Shown: in pieces, positions 35,422-46,499 of the stretch | How the letters are laid out: each line of letters starts with the position of its first letter | Numbering within the stretch: the first letter of the stretch is position 1 | Origin: Macrosoma leucophasiata | Lineage: Eukaryota; Arthropoda; Insecta; Lepidoptera; Hedylidae | Length of the DNA: 64,000 nt | Assembly (NCBI GenBank): GCA_036365455.1 | Contig: JAWQUS010000021.1 | Span: 19,776,001 to 19,840,000 of the forward strand | Direction of reading: 5' to 3' | Position numbers and translations under genes: made by a program | Notes under the pieces: generated by a model | What the model was told of the DNA's origin: nothing | Databases searched by the model: none | The model's input: the letters and a program-made list of their open reading frames with translations, nothing else

Positions 35422-35601
35422 TAGGTCTCAAAGCCTTCCAATGAACCGAGTAGCAGGTAGTATTATCAACACCAGGGTCGTGAGGCTGGCTCTTGAGGTA
35501 GAAGCGGAGATCCTGCAGCCACTCTAGGCATACAGAGCCATCGGAACGGCGGTGTTCGGGTAGACAGGGGAAGGCTTTGGAACGACCTTGTATGTTCACA
35601 G
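35422..35601 (-). CDS. MYORG-like GH31 glycosidase, luminal exon
   Basis: Acceptor CATCCACAG/CTGTGAAC, donor CCTA/GTGAGT; both boundaries are phase 1. It encodes AVNIQGRSKAFPCLPEHRRS, DGSVCLEWLQDLRFYLKSQP and NTTCYSVHWKALRPS. Several cysteines and an N-glycosylation sequon (NTT) fit a luminal position between the membrane anchor and the catalytic domain. Confidence 0.85.
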
Positions 35602-36904
35602 CTGTGGATGTGAAAGGCGAGAGAAATTGACCAATTTCTTTGGTAATTTAAGTAGAATCCTTAATAGAGTACCTATATTTGTAACAGAAAATGCATTGAA
35701 TCGAACACTTGAAGTAGAACAAAATAAGGCATAAATAATTGTCTAAATTGGCTGTGCTTTTTATACTATTTTTCGCAATAACACATGCTAGTTAAATACA
35801 GAACTATATTCTATGAGTACAACTTTAATACCAACTGATAAATAATGGCTTAGCTATACTGTGTTTACAATCTTATGAGAAGAAAATAGCGGATCTCTGG
35901 ATTATTTAGTCAGTGTACCTATCCGCGATGGCATACTTCTATCGTTTAATCTTTTAAGATTAACTTATTATACCCATTATAACTTCAGAAAATTTTGTTA
36001 CACAGCGCAGTAACTGGGAAGCTATATAGACCAATATAGTATTAATCCATACCAAGTGAAATACTTACAATTAATATCTATTACCATTATAATTAAAATG
36101 AAAACGTCAGAAAACTAGCGCGCGTGAATATAAATTTAATTTAAACGCGTTGCTTACCTCTTGAACTTTTTTTAAATTTAGTTTTAGGCAAGGCAGAACG
36201 ACGTTTGCCGGGTCAGCTTGTTTAAAATAAATAAAAATGAAGGCAATTATCCATTCAACAACTACCAAACGCCCAATAACTTATCATAAAATGCATCCTA
36301 CTGAATAGGATGCAAGCAATTTCATATCTCACCCACATTTCACACCGCGGACACTCGGCTAAAATTCCAAACAAACGCTTATTCTGGTTACCTTCTACCA
36401 AAGAATATGTAAAAATACTACGTATAGAATGGACACTTCGACGTCCCGCCTGATTTTCCTTCCTCACCCTTCCTCACCCATCGAGAGGCAGTTGGATAAA
36501 CTTCAACACTGAGGTTGCGAGCGAGCGGGCGAGGGAGCGGTCTATTATTAGTTAATTTGGTCTCGTAGTTAGTGCGACGATTTATTTCACGATTTTTAGA
36601 TCTTAAAACTACGTGCTACATTCCTGTGTGCGCGAGTAAAAACACTTCACTGATTGATGTCTGTGTAATAGGTAACCAGAATATGCGTTTGTATGGAATT
36701 TTACTACACAAACATCAATCAGGACGTGTTTTTACACGCACACACACAGTTGCCCGCTCGCAACCTCTGTGTACGAGGCTGCCGGGATGGTACTCGAGGG
36801 GAGGTGCGGGCTGCAAGAGGGGAAATTAGGCGTGACGTCGAAGTGTCCATTCTATACGTAGTATTATTACATATTCTCTGCCCACATTTCAACAAACAAC
36901 TTAC
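35602..36904 (-). other. GH31 intron with a foldback structure
   Basis: Non-coding, 1.3 kb. Arms at about 36401-36457 and 36820-36880 are inverted copies of each other (shared ATAGAATGGACACTTCGACG). A second pair, ACGCTTATTCTGGTTACC and GGTAACCAGAATATGCG, lies at about 36376 and 36672. A GC-rich stretch between includes GAGCGAGCGGGCGAGGGAG. Nothing else recognised. Confidence 0.6.
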
Positions 36905-37127
36905 CCAAACTAGCCTTAAAGATCTCGACGTCATCCTTATTGTAGACTCTGACTAATCTCTTCGGTTCATTGAACTGGACGCTCTGAAAGTAGGCCTTGG
37001 TGAGGGCCTGCTGGTGGTAAAGCACGTACGCGAAGCCCACAAAGAAGACGATGGCTAGGAACATTAGGCCAACGAACGCTCGGAGCTTGTAATCCGTTGG
37101 TTTCTTGCGCATCTTTTGTGGAATGCT
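36905..37127 (-). CDS. MYORG-like GH31 glycosidase, signal-anchor exon
   Basis: Acceptor TTATTTTCAG/AGCATTCC, donor AGTTTGG/GTAAGT (consensus); phase 0 in, phase 1 out. It reads SIPQKMRKKPTDYKLRAFVG, then LMFLAIVFFVGFAYVLYHQQ and ALTKAYFQSVQFNEPKRLVR. About 17 hydrophobic residues after a basic stretch form a type II signal anchor, placing the N-terminus in the cytosol and the enzyme domain in the lumen or outside. Confidence 0.88.
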
Positions 37128-37409
37128 CTGAAAATAAATATTAAGTATTATAAATAAATATTGAACCACCGTGCTCCGACCTAACCCGGCTAAGTCGGGG
37201 CCGCCCATGGTCCCCATCACGCACAACCAACACGAGGTAAGATAAGCTATGTATTCCTAGGGATATAACTATATTACGGCTTAATCTATCATACTGCGAC
37301 ATATACATATCATATATAAATATGCATTTAGTAAAAAGCGGTTATTTGTATATTAGAAACAGACACTTCTATTCCATTTATTTGTATAGAATAGAAGATG
37401 TGAACCAAC

Positions 37410-37551
37410 CTGCAATTTTTCTTTAAGCAAGCTAGCAAGAGAGTTGACGGAGGTAACGGAGTTGCTGGGGGAGTAGTCGTCGTCATCCATACTGAACTCG
37501 GACCTGAAGCGACGCGCGCCTGTCTTGCGACGCGGGGACCGGAGGGGAGTT
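37410..37551 (-). CDS. MYORG-like GH31 glycosidase, cytosolic N-terminal exon
   Basis: Acceptor CCCTTTCCAG/AACTCCCC, donor TTGCAG/GTTGGT. It encodes TPLRSPRRKTGARRFRSEFS, then MDDDDYSPSNSVTSVNSLAS and LLKEKLQ. It completes the split Lys codon of the exon at 49284. The Met of MDDDDYS could be an alternative start for a short form. The basic then acidic/Ser-rich content fits a cytosolic tail. Confidence 0.83.
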
Positions 37552-37649
37552 CTGGAAAGGGAATTAATTTTTAAAACTATCTTTGCATCAAGCCAATAAA
37601 TCCATTGAAAATCTACTGAACTAGAAGTTATAGAAAGATTTCATGGAAC

Positions 37650-37654
37650 CACAC

Positions 37655-37690
<36 letters not shown>

Positions 37691-37704
37691 ACGCACGCAC
37701 GCAT
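37650..37704. repeat. (AC)n microsatellite
   Basis: About 55 bp of nearly pure CA repeats ending in ACGCACGCACGC. It lies in the long GH31 intron, 100 bp from the exon starting at 37551. Confidence 0.9.
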
Positions 37705-37849
37705 ACTAGAATACCATCTTTATTTAGATTTTTGTAAATTGTAAACATAACCAGGTATTAACATTACTTACTGGGTGGTCTCAAGCCATTTCACCCCATT
37801 CATTGACAATCAAAAATGTTGTTTCAGAAAAAAAAATATTTGGCGGAAT

Positions 37850-38098
37850 ACCAGTGTAGGAGCTCGAGAGCGAAGGCACCACCGCATTACCTAATCTATC
37901 CGCCGTTAAATGGTAGTGTTCAGCACTATCGCGTTCTGCTAATATGGTAACTTATGGCCCCATTATACGAGTAACTATCACAGAGACATAACAACTTAGG
38001 TCTCAGGGGTGGCAACGCATCTGCATTTTGATCTGTGGTTTTATGTGTTGATGCGAGTATGTCTATAGACTGCAGTCATCACTAAACATCAATTATTT
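37850..38098 (+). repeat. SINE-like family A copy
   Basis: Near full-length from GGAGCTCGAGAGCGAAGGCA to GACTGCAGTCATCACTAAAC; the A tail is lost. Confidence 0.75.
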
Positions 38099-38319
38099 AT
38101 GTAAACATTTAAATATTATTATTTTTATTTACATTAAAAAATCTAAAATTTAATTCACATTAATTTGAATAATGCTTCTGTACTTGCTAGTTTTCACTAC
38201 ATTGCTTAAAGAAAGCCAATAATGCCACTAGTCAAGTTAAAAAACCGCTATTAAAGGTTACAACGTTAAAACTTTATTATCTAACCGAAGTTTCTTCACA
38301 TATTTGCTCATACTATAAT

Positions 38320-38530
38320 AATAAATAAATACACTTACACTCACAGCCCCACATTAGGTATAAACATGTGTCGTGGGTGCCGTTGTACACATACAACACA
38401 TACACAAACACCCAGACCCGAAACAATGATCTGTAGGCCATACAAATATTTGTCCCGGTGCGGGGATCGAACCCGCGACCCTTCGAATCAAACGGTCATC
38501 TCACACCGCTGGATCAACCGGGTCGTCAGT
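38320..38530 (-). repeat. tRNA-derived SINE, family C
   Basis: Matches the copy at 32261 over its whole length, including the tRNA-like head (GCGGGTTCGATCCCCGCACC on the minus strand) and the ATTTATTTAT tail. Confidence 0.78.
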
Positions 38531-38540
38531 GTGTTATGTG

Positions 38541-38748
38541 TTTTTTTTTTTTATGTAATGGAAGAGGCAAACAAGCTTGCAGTTCACATTGATGTTAAGT
38601 GATGACTGCAACCTATAGACACTTACACAAAGACCAAGGTCAAAATGCAGATGCGTTACCACTCCTGAGGCCAGCGGCAAGTATATTAGGTAATGTGGTG
38701 GCGCCTACGCCCGCGAGATCCGTCACTGGAGTTCTTCCACCAGTGAAA
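38541..38748 (-). repeat. SINE-like family A copy, internal deletion
   Basis: Minus orientation, from the T-run through GCAGTTCACATTGATGTTAA to CTGGAGTTCTTCCACCAGTG. About 80 bp in the middle are missing: it jumps from CTCCTGAGGCC to AGCGGCAAG. Confidence 0.72.
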
Positions 38749-39164
38749 AATTTCACATCCTTCTCTAAGCTTAACAGATTTCTATAAGTTAGAGAAGGAT
38801 GTGAAATGTAACAATAACTTCAACTTTACCCAAATATCGTGGTGCAACTCAGAGTAAGCTTCTCCAAAGTCAATCAAATATAGCGTTTATTACAACCATT
38901 CATGTTCATGTGGTCAGATGAGCATATCCCTAATTATTGTGTTCTAGCTGTTGAGGCACATTACACGGACCTCCCACGGACCTCGCGATATCCTCATTAG
39001 AGTTATCACTGTTTCCAGTTTCTTGACATTTCGCAAGGTCTCTGCTGATGTAACGCGTATTAACTTTACACGCGTTTTACGATACATATTTACAATAGCG
39101 AGTAAATAGAAGAAAAATAGAGAAAAATTGAATTAAGGAAAAAAAAAGAAAACATGCTAGGCAA
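38749..39164. other. non-coding spacer
   Basis: AT-rich; nothing recognised apart from a local repeat of AGAGAAGGATGTGAAAT in inverted form near 38750-38805. Confidence 0.4.
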
Positions 39165-39480
39165 TGAGGTCAATATATTTATTTATCATAATTTATCAAA
39201 ACTTGATCAAAATGGTCGACAAACGTCAAATAGGTACGGTGCGAATGAGATAACGCTCTACAGACCCGAAATAAGCCGAAGTCTCCTTCCTAGGCTCGGT
39301 GCAATATTTATTGTCACAGAGTAGACACAGGGAACAAACAGCCGGTTCCATTTTTAAATTGATTTGACAGATATTTTGTATGACGTTTTCACGTTAGCTG
39401 TCATGTTAGTATGGGAAAGTGTAGTTAATTGTATACAAAAAGCTATCAAGGGGAATGCCCAGTCTAGTTCTTTAGTAGGT
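39165..39480 (+). repeat. dispersed element D, copy 1
   Basis: Contains CAATGAGGTCAATAT, GAGTAGACAC, CCGGTTCC.TTTTTAAATT, TTTGACAGATATTT and CTAGTTCTTTAGTA. The same motifs occur in the same order on the minus strand at 44034-44215, and a fragment (AACAGCCGGTTCTGTTTTTA) lies at 31220. Confidence 0.55.
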
Positions 39481-39507
39481 ACATATATCATAGAGTAACT
39501 TAATAGG

Positions 39508-40588
39508 TTGGGGAAGTCTTTTCGCATTATAGTATGTATGAACTTGTAATAAAATCTCTTTGGCTGTAGTATTTGTATCTGGCTGGTTTTGGTATCATTG
39601 AAAGTTAAAATTTTAAAGAACGTAATTCCAAATTCAAATTAGGCAAATGTGTGATTTTCATTTGTTTTTCGTACTGTCAAGATGAGTGAATCTTATGAAG
39701 AAATTCGATACATTTTAAAATTTTACTACAAAAAAGCAAAAAAATGCAACGCAAGCCGCGAAAAAAATTTGCGATGTTTATGGACCTAGTGCAGTGTCTG
39801 TGAGTGTAGCACAAATTTGGTTTAAGCGTTTTCAATCCGGAAATTTTGATGTCAAAGATGCACCTCGCTCTGGTCGCCCTATGACGGATAAAATGGATGC
39901 CGTTTTTGAAAAAGTGGAGCAAGATCGACATATCAGTAGTTACGACGTAGCTGAAGAACTGAGAATTGATCACAAAACAGTCGCCAATAAATGTTTTTTC
40001 TTCTTTTCTTCTTTCTTCTTCGATATTTGGGTACCTCACGAGCTCACTGAAAGAAACCTAATGAACCGTGTACTCATTTGTGATTCTTTATTACGACGTA
40101 ATGAAACCGAATCATTTTTGAAGAAGCTGATAACTGGTGATGAAAAGTGAATCACGTACGACAAGAACGTGCGAAAAAGGTCGTGGTCAAAGGCCGGTCA
40201 GGCTTCACAGACTGTGGCGAAACCCGGGTTAACACGCAATAAGGTGATGTTGTGTGTGTGGTGGGATTGGAAGGGCATTATTCATTATAAGCTATTACCA
40301 CCAGGCAGGACTATCGATTCTGAACTCTACTGCGAACTACTGATGAGATTAAAGCAAGAAGTTGAGAGAAAGCGGCCGGAATTGATCAACAGAAGGGGTG
40401 TGGTGTTTCCCTCACACATGTGTAGACCTCACACATCTATAGCCACTCAGCAAAAATTAAGAGAGTTTGGCTGGGAGGTGTTAATGCATCCGCCGTATAG
40501 TCCTGACCTTGCACCTTCAGATTTCCACCTGTTTCGGTCTCTTCAGAATTCTTTATGCAATGTTAGGTTAACATCACCATCATCCATG
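39508..40588 (+). mobile_element. mariner transposon (cecropia-type), 3'-truncated
   Basis: Starts with TAGGTTGGGGAAGTCTTTTC, which resembles mariner terminal repeats, and holds a dead transposase. The 3' end, including the right terminal repeat, is replaced by a (TCCG/TCTG)n run and a family A SINE. Confidence 0.82.
39682..40586 (+). pseudogene. broken mariner transposase
   Basis: Encoded pieces are clear: MSESYEEIRYILKFYYKK, WFKRFQSGNFDVKDAPRSGR, WVPHELTERNLMNRVLICDS, KPGLTRNKVMLCVWWDWKGI and HPPYSPDLAPSDFHLF. Lesions visible: a frameshift in the A-rich run near 39730; replacement of the segment after HKTVANK by a TTCTTC-rich insert at about 39992-40020; a stop codon in place of the Trp after GDEK (40148-40150); loss of the second catalytic Asp (the HHDNARPH-type motif reads PSHMCRPH near 40415); and a missing C-terminus. 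The DD34D first and third Asp remain. Confidence 0.9.
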
Positions 40589-40654
40589 TCCGTCCGTCCG
40601 TCTGTCCGTCTGTCCGTCTGTCCGTCTGTCCGTCTGTCCGTCTGTCCGTCCGTC
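40589..40654. repeat. (TCCG/TCTG)n microsatellite
   Basis: Alternating TCCG and TCTG tetramers for about 65 bp, sitting exactly between the mariner break and the next SINE. Confidence 0.9.
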
Positions 40655-40752
40655 TACTGGTGGTAGAGCTCCAGTGTCGGAGCTGGCGGACGTAGGCACC
40701 TCTAATTGCCGCTAAATGATGGTGTTCAGCACTATCGTGTTCCGGCTAATAA
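40655..40752 (+). repeat. SINE-like family A, 5' fragment
   Basis: Begins TACTGGTGGTAGAGCTCCAG and stops after GTGTTCCGGCTAATA; the 3' two thirds are absent. Confidence 0.7.
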
Positions 40753-40984
40753 ACTTACATAATATCAATTAGGAAAAAACCTAAAACCAGAAAAAAGAAA
40801 CACAAAAACAGGTTCGTTCGAAATAATATAGGTATTATTATGATTGAATCTTGCCGGATGATTGGTAAACAGTTTTTTTGTTGATCGCTTATTTTTTATT
40901 ATTGTTTTTGTCAAAGATATTTTGGTTTTTGTAATAGGCCAACGACCTGTATCTTTCATAAGTACCCAATAAGTTTTATTACGC

Positions 40985-41271
40985 CATAGAGCAATACGGG
41001 AGGGGAGTAGCCATATGCAGGCTTTCCCCTCTGTCAAAGTACAAGCCCAAATGGGCCTATACCTGTCGCCTAAATGTTTAAATGTGTGCGTGACATTGTT
41101 TCTGTATTTTGTTAAAGTCAACGTGTGAGTTTCGTAGTAATAGAAGATTTTTGTAGTGTGCGCATTTCCGCATTTCCGCACAAAAAGACACACTGTTTCG
41201 CATCGGTGATAAACGACGCTATGGCTACTCCTCTCCGGTCCGCCGCGGCCGGTGGCCCGTGTTGCTCTATG
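40985..41271. mobile_element. hAT-type MITE, copy 2
   Basis: Bounded by CATAGAGCAA / TTGCTCTATG and by a perfect 8-bp target duplication TATTACGC (40977-40984 and 41272-41279). 287 bp, non-coding. The subterminal GGAGGGGAGTAGCCATATG and GGCTACTCCTCTCCGG motifs are shared by all copies. Confidence 0.88.
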
Positions 41272-41292
41272 TATTACGCAAAGTTTGAACTA

Positions 41293-41393
41293 TTTTTTTT
41301 TATTTTATGTCATGAAGTCGCAAACAAGCATATAGTTTACATTGATGGTAAGCAACTGTAGCCTGTAAACATTTACATGAAACCAGACATTTA
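41293..41393 (-). repeat. SINE-like family A, 3' fragment
   Basis: Minus orientation: T-run, ATGTCATGAAGTCGCAAACA, GTTTACATTGATGGTAAGCA. It lies 20 bp from the MITE. Confidence 0.6.
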
Positions 41394-42386
41394 TGTTTAT
41401 TCAAGCACACATTGGTGCATTCACCTATGCCTGCCACTTCGGAAAATAAACGCGTGAAGTTACCACAATTTGACGACAGGTAGCTTAAATTATGTGTCTA
41501 GGCTCTCGAGTTCGGTCGTTGGAGCTCTATCACCAATAAATAGGTACTAGTCAGAATAGTAATAAGATGGATGGATCCTCAGTTAGTCAGTCCATTTTCA
41601 GACGGCTAGTACATTTTCAAACGCGACTTCAGACTCGACCAGGTTTTGGAGAAAAACGTCAATAATAGTTAATAATGGCATAGAATTTTTTTTTTTCTTA
41701 TAACTTTTTTGTTGGTCACTTGATGATAAAATATTATAGGAATAAAATTGTAGGAAATTTAATTTGCTACATTTTATGTCTGAGTAAATTTTCTGTAGGG
41801 TTGCTAGTTTAGGAGGTACAGCGCGAAAACCCTTTGCACCCCTTTTTCCAAGATGGTGGCCGAGGTGGCAAGTGGCGACCCCACAAACTTAAACTTAAGC
41901 TTCGAGAGACCCTCCCTCCCCCTCCATTTTAAAAAAAAGTAACATTTCAGTGGACAAAGCTAGTACATAAAAAAAAGAGCCGGACGAATTGAGAGCCTCC
42001 TCCTTTTTTCGAAGTCGGTTAAAAAAATGGATAACAGTTAAAAAATATGCATAATGGGAATTATGTTCACCGTGCTCTGTCAATTGTGGACCGATTCTGA
42101 AAATGTGAGTGTCGTTGGAAAGGTTAGACTTCGAAATTGGTCCAATTAGTTACCACAAGTTGGTATATTATGATAATATCATGGAAAAATCGAGGGAAAC
42201 CCTCAAAAATTGTATGGACATATGTGTTTTTTTAATTTATACACGTACTAGGTTCTTCCTATTGGGGTAATGTTACCTACATTACTACCACAAAAAGCAA
42301 AAGCAGTTATTTTCCCTTAAAACCAAATAAACAAACGAAATAAAAAATCTTATTGATAAAACATACTCGATAAAATAATACATTTT
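41394..42386. other. non-coding DNA with an AAGATGGTGGCC-type repeat
   Basis: The stretch at about 41810-41935 (CCAAGATGGTGGCCGAGGTG, then CCCTCCCTCCCCCTCC) looks like a common lepidopteran interspersed sequence. The rest is AT-rich with no gene seen. Confidence 0.4.
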
Positions 42387-42387
42387 A

Positions 42388-42665
42388 CTGGTGGTAGGGC
42401 TCCAGTGACGGAGCTCGCGGGCGTAGGAACCACCGCATTACCTGCCGGCAAATGGTAGTGATCAGCACTATCGTATTCCGGTTAGATGGTAATGTATGGC
42501 CCCGTAATAACTATCACAGAGACATACAACTTAGGTCTCAGGGGTGGCAACGCATCTGCACCTTGACCTCTGGTTTTTGTGTAGACATCTATGTATAGGT
42601 TGCAGTCATCACTTAACATCAATGTGAGCTCCATGCTTGTTTGCATACTTACATAAAAAAAAAAT
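42388..42665 (+). repeat. SINE-like family A, near full-length
   Basis: From TACTGGTGGTAGGGCTCCAG through GACCTCTGGTTTTTGTGTAG to a run of about 10 A; 278 bp, one of the most complete copies. Confidence 0.8.
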
Positions 42666-43162
42666 ATTTCTAAACGATCTAGGAAAACTTACGTTTCCAG
42701 AATCAAACAATCCACTTTCACTTTATAATGTAACTAATTATAATATTAAAACGTTAACTTTAGCTATACTTTCGATTATCAGCAAATTGTAGAGTTTATT
42801 TCGCGACGCGTTGTATCACACTGACCGGCCGAGCACTGACTTCAAGTATTCTTATGACGTGTACGACTGATCCGGGTGCAACTTTTATTGAAATAGCTTT
42901 GCTCTACAAATAAGTAACTCTACAGAAGCGTAGTAACTCTCATGTATAGCAAGAAAAAATGGCACCACGGCTCTGGTTGGGTGCTATGGGCATAATAACA
43001 TTAACAATTACTTCTAAAACACGACACACGACCGTAAAATCAGTGGCGATATAGAGACAGTGGTGGTGGAGATGATCATCCCTAAATCGTGAGCTCGTTA
43101 GAAGCGATATAATTCTGTTTACAATTGTGCCTAAACACGAGGCGATTCATGGCATTTCATGG

Positions 43163-43730
43163 TACAGATACAGATACAGATAATTTATTGATAACGTGTT
43201 AAGTTACATGTCAGGTTGTGCGTTACATTTTTATAATTATTAAAACAAATATATTACATTTATTTTGTCTTACGCATAATACATTTTTCCATGTTGTGTC
43301 TTAATGTAATCAACATTGTAGCAATAATAATTAGAAAGAAGTGAATTCATTGGCAATAATGATAGTCAAAGATTAATTGATCAATTGTAATTATAAGGAT
43401 TTAAATAAGTCAATATTATATTTAAAATTTATGAAATGTATTATTTATTAATTTGCGATTCATAAAATTCTTTTAGTGAGTAAAAAGACTTGTCAGTGAG
43501 CCACTTCCTCAATCTATTTTTAAATATAGTAGTGGAGTTTGCATTTTTCTTCATTGTGTCCGGCAGCCCGCTATATACTAAGGGGCCCATTATAGCGAGG
43601 AGATGGGCACGTTTATTGCTACGAAGCATAGAAAAAGATGGATTAACGCCTCTCGTTTTAAATATGTCTATATTTTCTTGGGTGAACATAGCGATACGGT
43701 CTAGGGCCCAACTACTGCCCCGATATCGCT
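43163..43730 (-). mobile_element. 3' end of a non-LTR retrotransposon
   Basis: Minus strand: the C-terminal tail of a reverse-transcriptase ORF, a roughly 270-bp AT-rich 3' UTR, then a short (TATCTG)n tail, the layout of 5'-truncated CR1/jockey-like insertions. Confidence 0.75.
43441..43730 (-). pseudogene. reverse-transcriptase C-terminal fragment (non-LTR)
   Basis: Reads RYRGSSWALDRIAMFTQENI, then MGPLVYSGLPDTMKKNANST and IFKNRLRKWLTDKSFYSLKE before its stop. 'LP...K......FK..L..WL..K.FYS..EF' is typical of the last residues of insect non-LTR ORF2 proteins. Everything upstream, including polymerase motifs, is missing. Confidence 0.75.
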
Positions 43731-44033
43731 ACTGATTTTAGGGTTTAATACTAGTAATCCTTATTGTATGAATAAGAAGGCCCTTAGTAACGAAATGTAA
43801 ACAACTATTGACAAAAAACTTTAGTTTTAGGTATGTTGCTTATCAAACGTGATGTCACTTTTGTGTTTGAGTACAATTTTATAGCATTTTACTTATGCGT
43901 AGGCTTTGCTAAATTATTCTGTAGGATCAAAATCACTTTCATCGAAATGATAATTATTCTTACACCCTCTTTATCATGTTAATATGTCTTATAAGTACTC
44001 TAGCTCATTTCACCATTGACCTTTATGTACTAA

Positions 44034-44215
44034 AGTACTAGACTAGAAAATTATTTTTTAAATTTGAATTTGACTCTTTTCCATAGCAACATGATAGCTG
44101 GCTGAAAACATCACACTAAATATCTGTCAAATGAATTTAAAAACGGAACCAATTGTTTATTCCCGGTGTCTACTCTATAATATTGACCTCATTGCATTTT
44201 ATAAAGTATTATAAT
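44034..44215 (-). repeat. dispersed element D, copy 2
   Basis: Inverted relative to the copy at 39165 and sharing the same ordered motifs (CAATGAGGTCAATAT, GAGTAGACACC, TTTTTAAATTCATTTGACAG on the minus strand). Confidence 0.55.
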
Positions 44216-44869
44216 AACAGTAGTTTAAATATAAGCAGTTAGATAACGGCCAGAGCCTACCTCAGTGTCTTGCGGTAGGCTTGGGTTGGCGTACTTGTTT
44301 TCTTTATAAATACATTTACTACGAATTAAATAGAGCTATTATTTTGAATATTTTACTTTTTTTAGAGTAAGCATTTAAGTTTAATTTGATGAGGTGGTGA
44401 GATGAGCTCTACCTATTTATCTATATGCAACGCAGGCTACAATTTCGGACATTATTTTTAAAACTATATGTTTTAAAGTTGCCCCTATATCGGTCGTACG
44501 TTACTTTTGTACTTTCCTCGTATCAATCGCGTCTCTTCGATGTTAATGGTGAAAAGTGATTAACATACAGACGGACTGCGCAAATACTTTAACTGGCATT
44601 ATACACTATTTAACTTATATTGTTTTACTGTATTTTATTGTTACCACACGTACAAAAATGGGTTATTGTGTCTTTGTTTAGTGAGAGAAACCTAAAGATA
44701 CACGTCAAAATGTTATATTTTTTACCATATAACAATAACAAAACTTGATAAAATATTTAAAGATTCATCTCACGTGTTTCGATATTAAAACATTTAGCGT
44801 TTTTTAATATAATTATTTTGTTCATTTATTCTTTCACAGATACATAGTTAACTTTAACTAACATCGTGA
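44216..44869. other. AT-rich non-coding DNA
   Basis: Nothing recognised. Confidence 0.4.
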
Positions 44870-45150
44870 ACTGGCGTCGGGACGTGACGACCCCACCGCC
44901 CACTAGCGGAAGAATTTTCTTCTACTAGAAGAGAATTCTTCCACTAGTGCAGTCAATCAACCGAACAATGGCGGTCAAACCATTCTGATGGGGCGAAAGT
45001 GTAAAAACGCAAGATGGGTTGCTGCGTCCTGCGATAAAACCACCGTCACTGCGATCGCCAATCCGCATGCCAAGCGTGGCGATTATGGCATATTCCCTTA
45101 TGGACTTTGGTCCAGCAGTAAACATCTTTCGGCTGATATGATGATTATGA
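44870..45150 (+). repeat. dispersed element E, copy 1
   Basis: Motifs in order: GGGACGTGACGACCCCACCG, TTCCACTAGTGCAGTCAATC, AACAATGGCGGTCAAACC, GCGTCCTGCGATAAAACCAC, GCGATCGCCAATCCGCATGC, CGTGGCGATTATGGCATA. Inverted copies lie near 53330, 61995 and 63225. The apparent ORFs through it are not conserved between copies. Confidence 0.65.
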
Positions 45151-45251
45151 TACTACAATCTCGCCAAACTGATGATGCAGTTTGTTGGCAAGGTACAAAA
45201 TCTAAGTTCTATACTGTATGTATCTACCATAGCTGTTCATAAGACTATAAA

Positions 45252-45534
45252 TGTTTTTTTAAATGTAATGGAAGTGGCTAACAAGCTTGCAGTTCACATT
45301 GATGTTAAGTGATGACTGTAGCCTATAGACACTTACACAAAGACTAAGGTCAAAATGCAGATGCGTTACCACTCCAGAGGCCTAAGGTGTTATGCCTCTG
45401 TGCTGGAAATTACAGAGCCATACATGACCTGACCGGAACGCGCTAGTGCTGAACACTACCATTTAGCGGCATATAGGTAATGCGGTGGTGACTACGCTCG
45501 CGAGCTCGGTCATTAGAGTTCTACCACCAGTATA
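45252..45534 (-). repeat. SINE-like family A, full-length
   Basis: Minus orientation, from the T-run and GTAATGGAAGTGGCTAACAA to GAGTTCTACCACCAGTA; 283 bp. Confidence 0.8.
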
Positions 45535-45794
45535 TTTAAAATGTATGTTTGATCAATGCAATCCCAGAAAAATAATGAATTTTCAATTATCTAATCAAAT
45601 TGCAATAACAAGATGAATAACACGTTTAAAGTTACTTACAGGTCAAGCTGCCATATGTTTATAAATATAAACAACTATGCAACCGAGATGACCTGATTAA
45701 CTTCGTGTCTGTTTGCATAAACATGTTTTAGGTATTTGTTTGACCTTGAAGCTTAGCAAAAGTAGATAACTTCATAGATAAACTATTCTAATTA

Positions 45795-45987
45795 TTGACG
45801 TGACAACGTCTTAAATTAGGTTGCGGCTCGGAGTCACTCATGAAAAAGTGTAACTCCCGGTAACGTAACGATGAGTCACCGAACGAGAGAGAGGCCTGCC
45901 GGACCGGCGAATGCCTTTCTACCGAGAAAAAGACGTTGTCACGTAAAATCTTCGCCCGTAAAACCGACTTTACAGGCAACCAGTTTT
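45795..45987 (-). repeat. inverted element F, left copy
   Basis: About 193 bp, nearly identical in inverse orientation to 46837-47030. Includes ACGTGACAACGTCTTAAATT, CGAACGAGAGAGAGGCCTGC and CCGTAAAACCGACTTTACAG. Short ORFs cross it on both strands but differ in flanking codons. Confidence 0.8.
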
Positions 45988-46227
45988 TTTATATTAAAAG
46001 AGCACGGTGTAGAATTAAGGAGTCTAGGTGAAATTCAAAGCATCTTAGCTGATCTGTTGAGTGATGTTGGTATAATGCTTTGCAATGGTAATAAATTCTT
46101 CACTAGGCGACATTAATTAGCCATCACGGGGCTGGCTTAGTCGCACGACGACTCAAAGTCCCTAAAAAAATATAAACAAAAAAAAATAATAAACTATATT
46201 TATTGTCACTGGTATTTAAAGATGAAT

Positions 46228-46352
46228 GGACCACCTGACCGGAACACAATAGCGCTGAACACTAGATACCATTAAGCGGCAAGTAGGTATATTGGGTAAT
46301 GCGGTGGTGCCTACGCCCACGAGATCCGTCACTGGAGCTCTACCACCAGTAA
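46228..46352 (-). repeat. SINE-like family A, 5' half
   Basis: Minus orientation from CCTGACCGGAACACAATAGC to CACTGGAGCTCTACCACCAG; the A-tail half is missing. It lies between the two arms of element F. Confidence 0.7.
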
Positions 46353-46499
46353 ATTTATCAATTTTAGCAAAGTATTTTATGGACAGCCCCTTTCACACTC
46401 CAAATATTGTCTAAATTCAAAAAAATAAAATATTTAATTATGTACTTATCTATACATCTATCAAATTTGAATTGGAGTGTCTGTTTGTAATATAAAAAT

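Noticed and set aside
36572..36956. Plus-strand ORFs of 85-87 codons
   Set aside because: They cross an intronic foldback and the antisense of the GH31 signal-anchor exon.
40769..41193. 142-codon minus-strand ORF
   Set aside because: It mostly covers the hAT MITE and a K/N-rich flank; equivalent frames in the other copies differ.
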